From: Muscardinus avellanarius | Lineage: Eukaryota; Chordata; Mammalia; Rodentia; Gliridae | Length of the DNA stretch: 64,000 bases | Direction of reading: 5' to 3' | Assembly: GCA_963383645.1 (NCBI GenBank) | Contig: OY726561.1 | Span: forward strand, 29,802,826 to 29,866,825 | Part shown: positions 57,040-64,000 of the stretch, piece by piece | Numbering within the stretch: position 1 is the first letter of the stretch | Layout of the letters: each line of letters opens with the position of its first letter | Made by a program: the position numbers and the translations under genes | The notes under the pieces: model-generated | What the model was told of the DNA's origin: nothing | What the model saw: only the letters and a program-made list of their open reading frames with translations | Databases searched by the model: none

Positions 57040-57130
57040 TCTAAAGGAAAACTGCTAGTAAGTGGTAGCAGAGGATGGGCTCATGTCTTCTAAATCCAGG
57101 CCTCTTGACAATAGACCACACATTTATTGA
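57040..57130 (-). mobile_element. MIR SINE fragment
   Basis: 'actgctagtaagtggtagc' and 'tctaaatccaggcctcttg' are the antisense MIR core. Confidence 0.7.
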
Positions 57131-57384
57131 AGTATTTCTAGTGATAGGAAACAAATATGGCCTTTTCCTCAGGATGAATGATGAAGGATGATTTAATTTG
57201 CTACAGGATACTATTTAAAAATTAGAGCATCTTAGCAGGTACTAGAAAAGAGAGTGTGATGACAGAGGGGAGAAATACTCTCTTCTTCCTACTTATAGGT
57301 AATTCCTGGGTATCTTGAAATACAAGATTGAAAAATAACATAGAATTTAACAATAGAAAAGATTTGAAGATTTTATAAATTAAG
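57131..57384. other. no recognised feature
   Basis: Short unassigned stretch. Confidence 0.5.
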
Positions 57385-57500
57385 TATATTTTGTAGTCAC
57401 GGGAGTTGAGTCACTGTTCCCAAGTTCGCCTAATTAGTGGCAAAATTAGGACCAGGTCCTGGGTCTCTATGTTCTGCTATGAATACCTTCTGTGACATTT
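57385..57500 (-). mobile_element. MIR SINE fragment
   Basis: 'gttcccaagttcgcctaatt', 'ggaccaggtcctgggtctc' match the antisense MIR core. Confidence 0.6.
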
Positions 57501-57939
57501 TTTAGTCATATAAAAAAAACCTCCCACCAGTAACGGTAGTGGGCTGATCATACATTTTGTTTCTCCTTTCACCTCCTGCCTCCAGCTCTGCTGCCAGACC
57601 TAATAGTTAATGAAGCTGATATAAGCAGAAGCGGAGAAGCAGCTAGTAGGACAAGGAGAAGCCAAAGAATACACACTGGGGATCTGAACGTCAGTCAGAT
57701 TGCATAAGCCCTGTTTATCTCCACTGCAGAAATTGTCATCATTGTGCATATTTCAAATTCTTTGTTGTTCTGGTGCCAGAGCCCTTTGCTGACATACTGG
57801 GTAAAAGGGTAGAATTTAATGACAGGGTGATGTGAAGCCACAATAGAAATAAGATTGTACTGAAATAGTTATTATGCATACAATAAAAAAGAGTAAAATT
57901 CAGTGATGAAAATGTATTATGAATGCACATTATTTATCA
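57501..57939. other. no recognised feature
   Basis: No gene or named repeat seen. Confidence 0.5.
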
Positions 57940-58060
57940 GAGTAGTTGGTATTTACTGAGCATTTAGTACACAGTAGACATTGTTCTAAGTGCTCTTTAG
58001 ACAGATATTATTTTAATACTCTCAGATGCACCCAACTCCAAGTCAGTGAATTTCCAGAGT
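57940..58060 (-). mobile_element. MIR SINE fragment
   Basis: 'tttactgagcatttagtaca', 'attgttctaagtgctcttt' are the antisense MIR 3' part. Confidence 0.72.
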
Positions 58061-58112
58061 GATACCTAAAAAACATGATGGTAAACATATTCACTAATAG
58101 TTTTCTATCATT

Positions 58113-58119
<7 letters not shown>

Positions 58120-58148
<29 letters not shown>
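58120..58148. repeat. (T)29 run
   Basis: A long T run with no SINE attached on either side. Confidence 0.97.
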
Positions 58149-58151
<3 letters not shown>

Positions 58152-58649
58152 GAATCTGCAGTTGTTTGACTTAATGCATAAAACCATGTGGTTTTTAGCT
58201 ATCCTGTGGATCCTTTAGTTGGCCAATCTATTCAGACTTCTCACTTTTATCTGATCTGGAAATGAAGAAACTGCAAATGTCTCTGAGACTTGCATTTTCT
58301 CTTTAAGACATAAAGAACTACTTAAAATTTATCAATATTATATGTTTTAATCTTCTGTCCACACCACTTGAGGAATATCAGGCACAAAAATAAAAGTAAA
58401 TCTTATTTTAAGTTTATAAGTCGTCACACAAGTTTTTGTATGTGTGGTCCTAGGGATAGAACCCAGAGCCTACTTCTATCTGCCTCTTTGATAAATATAG
58501 TCTTTGGATTTTAAAAAAAATCCAAAGAAAATTTTTGTGAAGACTCCTGAAATTTTTTCAGTAGGATTCATTTGGAATGTAAACATTTACAATTTTGTAT
58601 TTTGTCCTAAACCTTGTTTAAACATATTTTCTCTATAGTTAGGTTTTTA
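58149..58649. other. mostly unassigned; SINE ID-half fragment at 58427-58480
   Basis: 'gtggtcctagggatagaacc' is a piece of a minus-strand SINE. 58502-58529 forms a small hairpin ('tctttggatttt' and its complement). Confidence 0.55.
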
Positions 58650-59050
58650 AGTTGCAGAACAGGGATCATCATATACATTATTTTATTAAATTTCATTTTA
58701 TAAATGTTTCTAGGTACATAAAAACATAAAATACAAGCTGCTCAGCTTAATAAAACATTATCTGTACATGTGAAGTCCCCTGTGTATTACTCTACTCTGA
58801 ACACATCTCACATCCCCGCAACTAGAATGAGCCCCTAACATTTATCCAGTGTACTTCCACATACTAATTACAGGTACCCCCTTTTTCTTTTTACTTGACT
58901 TTTTCTTTCAACATTTATTTGTAGAGACTCCTCCATACTGATGAGCATATCATTTTCTCTGACCCCTGTTACTTCATTGTTTGAAAACAATATGATTTAT
59001 TTCTTTATTTTCTTATTTATGGAGACTTAGGTTTTTTGTTTGTTTACTTT
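58650..59050 (-). mobile_element. Possible old L1-like 3' fragment
   Basis: 'cagcttaataaaacattatc', 'gtgaagtcccctgtgtatt', 'actcctccatactgatgagc' resemble an antisense old repeat. The family is uncertain. Confidence 0.35.
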
Positions 59051-60399
59051 TATAATTTGACCTCTTAGTCTTTGGAACCATAAAACCTCATGGATAAAAG
59101 ATGCAAATGCTTTACAGGATTTTTATTCCAAATTATAAGTCATTAGCAGATTACCTTCTTGTATGGAAACCAGTGAGTTCATCCCATTTAACTAACTATC
59201 CTTCTCAGTTTCAGTACATATGCTTAGTGAACTGCTATAATACCAAATTCACATATTTTACTCTATAGTTTCCCATACTAAGATTTCAATCTGAAATCAC
59301 AAAGAGGAACGATGAGGGTTAAAGTACAGATAAAATTTTCATGGTCACTACAGTAAATAAAAGGTCTAGAGAATTTGATGAGGATTTTGATGATGGTGCC
59401 TGACATTACTACTGAATGAATGCCCCTTTTAAGCACATCAGTACTGCTTTTGTGCAGTGGTTCTGCATCACCTTCTGCACAGGAATTAACTCATGTTTTA
59501 TTTATAAATGAATCACAACTTTCACAGTTCACTTTCCATAAGGGAACCTTCCAGAATTGTTTTAAATGTAGCCATCAGCTCATGGCTAATGTTTCTCAGT
59601 GTCATGGATGCCTGCAAAAAAGGGAGTTGAATGAGTGTGTGTCTCACTTTGCTGGCATGACTTGACTTAACTTACTGAGAAAGCTACCTGATTTGCTTAG
59701 GTTTATTAGAGTCCTTCAATACCAAGTACAAGTCTTGTAAAAAATTATAAAAATCCCAAGAAAAAAAATCTTCATCAGTGACTAATATCCCTTTGCTCTG
59801 TATTTCCAAGTTGTGCTGCCATCAAACAGACAAATGTAAAAACTCAGACTCTGGTGTGATTTTCTTGTGTGTAGGCAGTTATTTCAGCAAATGAGGAGAT
59901 GATGTCATATCACAAGAGAGGTGCAGTGGTAAGTGTGAGGACAAGTCATCCCTTAGCAAGAAAGATTAATGTGCTGTTCTAAAATTCAACTGTTAAATGT
60001 GATGTTTACTCAAAAGAAGTTTGAAAAGTGAACAAATGGAGCTGTCAGAGAAAGTGCTGATGGCATACAAAATGCTGAAATAAACAGCTGACGATGCATG
60101 AAGATCCAAAGACACGTTGATGCTTCTGTCGGTGCTACTGCTCATACACATCCATGTTGTTGTCCTCTAAATGTGTTGCTTTCATACTGTTAATAACAGT
60201 ATTGAATCTTTATAGTGGGCAACTTTTCATTGACTATAAATCAATAAACATAAAAGAAATTTGAACACGATAAGTCAAACTAATTACCATGGTTTTCAAT
60301 GAACCACTTTTAACTGGTAATTATTTATATCATTCACAATGGTCATGAAATTGATAAGGCACCTGATCAGAAACCTGTTGCTTTTTTCTATGCTGTCTC
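59051..60399. other. no recognised feature
   Basis: 1.3 kb without a named repeat. The 81-codon frame at 59420-59665 has four CxxC-like spacings but no recognised domain, and I do not call it a gene. Confidence 0.45.
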
Positions 60400-60557
60400 A
60401 ATCAACATTCTCCCTGCTGTAATCCAAAATTACGGACCACACAACTTAGAAAAAGAAAGATTTATTTGCTCTCGGTTTTTGAAGATTTTAGGCATTCAGT
60501 CCATGTCAGGCTGGGTATGTGGAGCTCAAGACATGGCAACAGGAAGGGGAGAGAGAA

Positions 60558-60611
<54 letters not shown>

Positions 60612-60880
60612 ACTCTGCATTCACATGATGGAAGCCTGAAATAAGAGAGCAGGAAAGCAAGGGAATTCAAGACAAAAGCAAAGTCTCTAAGACCACACAC
60701 TCAATGAGTCACTTTCTCCAGCTATACCAGAATTGTCTAGGTTACCACCCAGTACATTCATTAAAATGGATTTATCTATTGATGCTACTATAACCCCCAT
60801 GGCTTAATTATATCACCTCTGAGCATTAATACATGGGCTCTTCAGGGGGTATTCTATAACATATGCAAACAAGATGAACA
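60400..60880 (-). mobile_element. LTR-like repeat carrying a (GA)n expansion
   Basis: 'gaaagatttatttgctctcg', 'aggcattcagtccatgtcag', 'cacatgatggaagcctgaa', 'tcactttctccagctatacc' and 'acccccatggcttaatta' resemble antisense MaLR/ERVL LTRs of rodents. The GA repeat lies within. Confidence 0.5.
60560..60608. repeat. (GA)n microsatellite
   Basis: Pure GA run of about 48 bp. The minus-strand serine/leucine-rich frame across it is an artefact. Confidence 0.97.
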
Positions 60881-62612
60881 TAATTTTCAGAATTCTTTCC
60901 AATTGAGTTAGGCCCATGTATTTGGTTCGGACAAACACTTTGTCAGTAAAGATACTGAAAGTCTTCCCTAGGATTAGTGTTTAAAATCCTCCATGACACC
61001 CTTCATTTACTTACTCTGTGTATTTGGAAGTGAAAGACACCAAAATGCATAACCACATAATGAACAAATTCATATCTGAGTCCTTGTTTAAAGGAGAGAT
61101 ATCCAAGGAAGCTGTCCAGTGTGCAGGGATTTTTCTATAAGCAAAAAATAAAACTTTATTTTGCTTAAAAGTGAGTTCTCTGTGTTTGTTAGCACTTCTG
61201 TCTTAGTATACTGATCAAATAAATTTTGTCCAAACTCAAATCTTTTTCCATGAGTATTTGTTGGATTCACTAATTCTTAGGTTTCTTTTAGTATAATTTT
61301 AATGAATTTAATTGTTTAATTGAGTTTTCCTACAATTGAGTGAGAACAAATTATAAATGAGATCCTTTTTAGAATAGAAGATGGATTTCAATAGGAGAGG
61401 ACCTCACTGATCACCTTGGTGCTTTGATATCTATTTCTAAGAAAACTTAGCTTCTCATAATTCAGATCACTCTTTTGTAAATAACTTTGAAGTTTCTAGA
61501 TTATTTTAGCTTCCAGAATATAGCACATAGTTAAGAATGAATTATAATTCAAAAACCTTTTTTCTCATTGAAATGAGAAACTCATGAAATACTTTAAAGT
61601 GGGTCAAAAAGATTATGTCTAAGCATATCTCCTGGGTTATTTAACTTTATGACTCAACTTTCAGTTCCTTCTGTTGTCATAGAACAATTTTCCAACTGTC
61701 TCAGTTGTAAATAACTAACAATAATGCAAATGATTTTATCTACTGCTCATAAATAAATTTTGCCCAGTGAAAATACATTTTATGTACCTCTCTACATCTC
61801 TCCTTCCCAGGAAATAAGTTAGTTTTATGCTAATCTGTATATTACCTTCAATATTATTTTTTCACATGTGGAGTTCTCTTATGGTTCCCTGTAAACTACT
61901 TGAATCATCATGTGTGTTCCCTCATATTTGATGAGTTAAATAAAAATTTTGAGATTTCATATTTGTATGAAAATGAATGGATTAGTCCTCAAATAAAATG
62001 TCAGATTGTTCCACAATATGAAAGAACATAAAAACTAAATTATAAAAGTTTGTTTTTATTGCCATGATTTATAGTACTTCAGTCTAGAAAGAAACTGAAG
62101 TGCATTGAAATTTTACCAAAGTTTACTTAATGTTGATGAGTTTAATTTCCTAGTATTTTTTATTACTTTTGTATATGAGAAGCTATTCTTTATTTTCTTT
62201 GTAGTACATGTGATAGTAAAGATTATTCATTTTCCTAGTGCAATTTTCTATATTTGTTACCTTAACTTAATTATTATATAAGACCAAAAATGAAAGAACA
62301 AAGGTTTTTCACTTAAAAAATGAACTAAGGTTTCTACAATCATGCTAATTTTTATGTTTATGTTAAATTGTTTTATTGTTACTTTTCTTAAATAGATAGC
62401 TCTTTATATCCCAGGCAAGATCTTATCTTAATCATGGCTCTAAATTTTCTATGAAAATGTTTTGATTATAGCCTTCCCAGATTTACTTCCTAAATGTAGA
62501 AAAAAAACCCAAAATTTTAAGATATCTTTTGCACCTAAACTACATTTGAGGAGAACTTTCAGAGGACTCCTAACAAATCACAGAGATTTATTGTTTGGTT
62601 TATAAAAACAGG
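60881..62612. other. no recognised feature
   Basis: 1.7 kb of AT-rich sequence without a gene or a repeat that I can name. Confidence 0.5.
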
Positions 62613-63583
62613 TGCCAGCAGACTTCCGGGAAGATGGCGACAGAGAAAAGTGGGGCTTACGAGCCCCGCTAACAACCAATCTCTATTACCACAAAATCAG
62701 CGCCTTTCATAGCCAGAAAACACCATCAGCAGAGAAACAAAAATGTAACTTCAAGGGACAGAGAAAAAGAGAGCTGTAAAAACGAGACACCAGAAACCAG
62801 ACTGCAGTGCTGCAGCCAGAGCCATGGCGTGAAGCGGCGGACGCCATTTCCCCTTGCAGCACCAGGTTCCAGAGAGGAGGGTAACTCATAACAGAGCTCA
62901 GAGCCACAGAGGAGATACGCCGGCCTCACGGCCGAGGACGCAGCAGCAGTGCCTTACTGCCAGCGGCAGCGGCGAGCTCACTGGACGGCTCCAGACCAAC
63001 ACACTCAACAGCCCACCAGGCTCCAGAGAGGAGCAGCGGGCAGCGAACCGAGGTGAGCCGCTGCATAACAGCCGGGCGGAATTCGGTAGATTTCTTGGTG
63101 CAGGGAGCATCTAAAGTTCCAAGAGGCTGGGCTCAGCTCACCCTGCAGGGACTCAGAGCGGAGCTCAAAACCAGAGAAGAAATACGCCAGCCTCATGGCA
63201 GAGGGCGTGGCAGTGGCGCCATATTTGCAGCAGCAGCAAATTCACCAAGTCCACGACAGCTCCATCTGCGCATTCAACAACAGTGAGTCAAATTGTGGCT
63301 CCTAGAGGAGAAATCCCAGTACTGTACTCCCAGGGACTTGACCCAGTGGGGGAGTGGTGGTGGGAGAATTCACCATAGGAGAATGCCCAATCTGGCACTG
63401 CCCCCCCCCCCCCGGTCTAAAGCAGCCTTGATTGACTCCCAGGGTCTGAGACTCTGTGATACAACCCAGTAAAGGAGTAGTGGTGACTGAGATACCACAG
63501 ACTCGAGTGAATATCCAGAGCACATTAAGTGAAGTCGTAGTGACCCAGGGAAGAACCCAGAGAAGGCACAAAATTCCGAAATC
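62613..63583 (+). promoter_or_regulatory. L1 5' UTR / internal promoter
   Basis: CpG-rich. It has two related blocks, 62890-63013 and 63148-63283, offset about 258 bp (compare 'gagatacgccggcctcacgg' and 'gaaatacgccagcctcatgg'). The box 'aagatggcg' at 62631-62639 matches the YY1 site near the start of other L1 5' UTRs, where it fixes the transcription start. A C13 run lies at 63401-63413. Confidence 0.8.
62631..62639 (+). promoter_or_regulatory. Probable YY1 site at L1 5' end
   Basis: 'aagatggcg' about 18 bp from the presumed L1 start, as in human L1. Confidence 0.55.
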
Positions 63584-64000
63584 ATGGGAAAGAGGAATAA
63601 CAATGGAGCAATGAATGCCCACAACCCCACAATATCAGAACCTGATAAAACAGAAATTCAGAGATTTCTAGAAGATCAAATCAGGAAAATAACTGTAGAA
63701 ACAATAGAGGTGTTTCGAAAAGAATTCAGAGAGAGCCAAAGAGAGATAAAGGATGCAATTAATGAAGTAAAGGCCTTAATTCAAAGCACAAACAACTGAT
63801 TAGACTACATGGAGAATAGAATCTTGCTCCTAGAAGATGATCATTCCAAAAATGAACGCATAGTTTCTAATTTAGAAAAAAAAAATCCGACAGTAGGAAT
63901 CTGACATTGAAGAAATATGGGCCCATTTTAAGAGAGCTAACCTAGGAATAATTGGAATAGAGGAGAGAAAAAAAGGTGAAACCAAAGGGATCAACAATAT
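63584..64000 (+). pseudogene. L1 ORF1 start (interrupted)
   Basis: The ATG at 63584 opens an ORF1p N-terminus (MGKRNNNG..., then a charged coiled-coil-like stretch with FRKEFRESQREIKDAINEV) until TGA at 63797-63799. Similar coiled-coil sequence continues in the same frame to a second stop near 63901. After a frame change the RNA-recognition domain begins near 63925 (RANLGIIGIEE). ORF1p is the trimeric RNA-binding protein of L1. With two stops and a frameshift this copy cannot make it. The first stop is shared with the old L1 at 11536. Confidence 0.87.

Larger units (their letters stand above)
62613..64000 (+). mobile_element. 5' end of a younger L1, running off the window
   Basis: It begins at the L1 5' terminus ('gacttccgggaagatggc'), followed by a 0.97-kb CpG-rich 5' UTR and the start of ORF1. 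It is less decayed than other L1 copies here and is the only plus-strand one with its 5' end. Whether ORF2 and the 3' end follow cannot be seen. Confidence 0.9.

Noticed and set aside
58120..58148. T29 run taken as the tail of a minus-strand retrocopy.
   Set aside because: No SINE, L1 end or recognisable transcript sequence follows on the right.
59420..59665. 81-codon plus-strand frame with several cysteines.
   Set aside because: The cysteine spacing does not fit a zinc finger that I recognise and nothing around it supports a gene; kept as unassigned.

Overview
The window is intergenic or intronic DNA of a mammal, and I find no intact protein-coding gene. It reads as a rodent outside the mouse/rat group, most likely of the squirrel-related lineage. 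Roughly 45 copies or pieces of a dimeric SINE occur, with a 7SL-derived B1-like half followed by an ID/tRNA-like half (B1-dID type). They sit among many L1 pieces and old MIR, MER5A and MaLR/MLT1 remnants. The species assignment is inference from repeat types, not from a gene.

Layout. 0-4.9 kb: a 5'-inverted L1, SINEs (one nested in another) and two microsatellites. 4.9-7.67 kb: a 2.7 kb composite retroelement bounded by a 29-bp target-site duplication. It has a GC-rich 5' module, about 480 bp of unassigned sequence, about 16 units of a GC-rich 98-bp minisatellite, and an L1-derived 3' end with an A-rich tail. This is organised like primate SVA and is the most interesting object here. 7.9-14.5 kb: an almost full-length old L1 on the minus strand, with tandem 5'-UTR monomers and recognisable ORF1, endonuclease and reverse-transcriptase remnants, then a second L1 piece. 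14.5-23.1 kb: a locally duplicated and inverted stretch, MIR, two LTRs, L1 ends and SINEs, and a second twin-primed L1. 23.5-24.7 kb: a GAPDH processed pseudogene on the minus strand. 25-38 kb: mostly unique sequence with MIR, MLT1, MER5A and SINEs. 38.2-44.0 kb: one very old minus-strand L1 broken by insertions, carrying several local duplications, including a 530-bp inverted repeat and a 40-bp perfect palindrome. 44-62.6 kb: LTR pieces, L1s (one twin-primed), SINEs, MIRs and long stretches without recognised features. 62.6-64.0 kb: the 5' end of a plus-strand L1 (5' UTR and start of ORF1) running off the window.

How the parts relate. L1 machinery appears to have built nearly everything: its own copies, the SINEs (target-site duplications at several), the GAPDH retropseudogene and the composite element. 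A young SINE subfamily with a diagnostic 5'-TCTTAAGCCAGC segment and near-perfect target-site duplications points to recent activity. Both L1 copies that retain ORF1 carry a TGA at the same codon.
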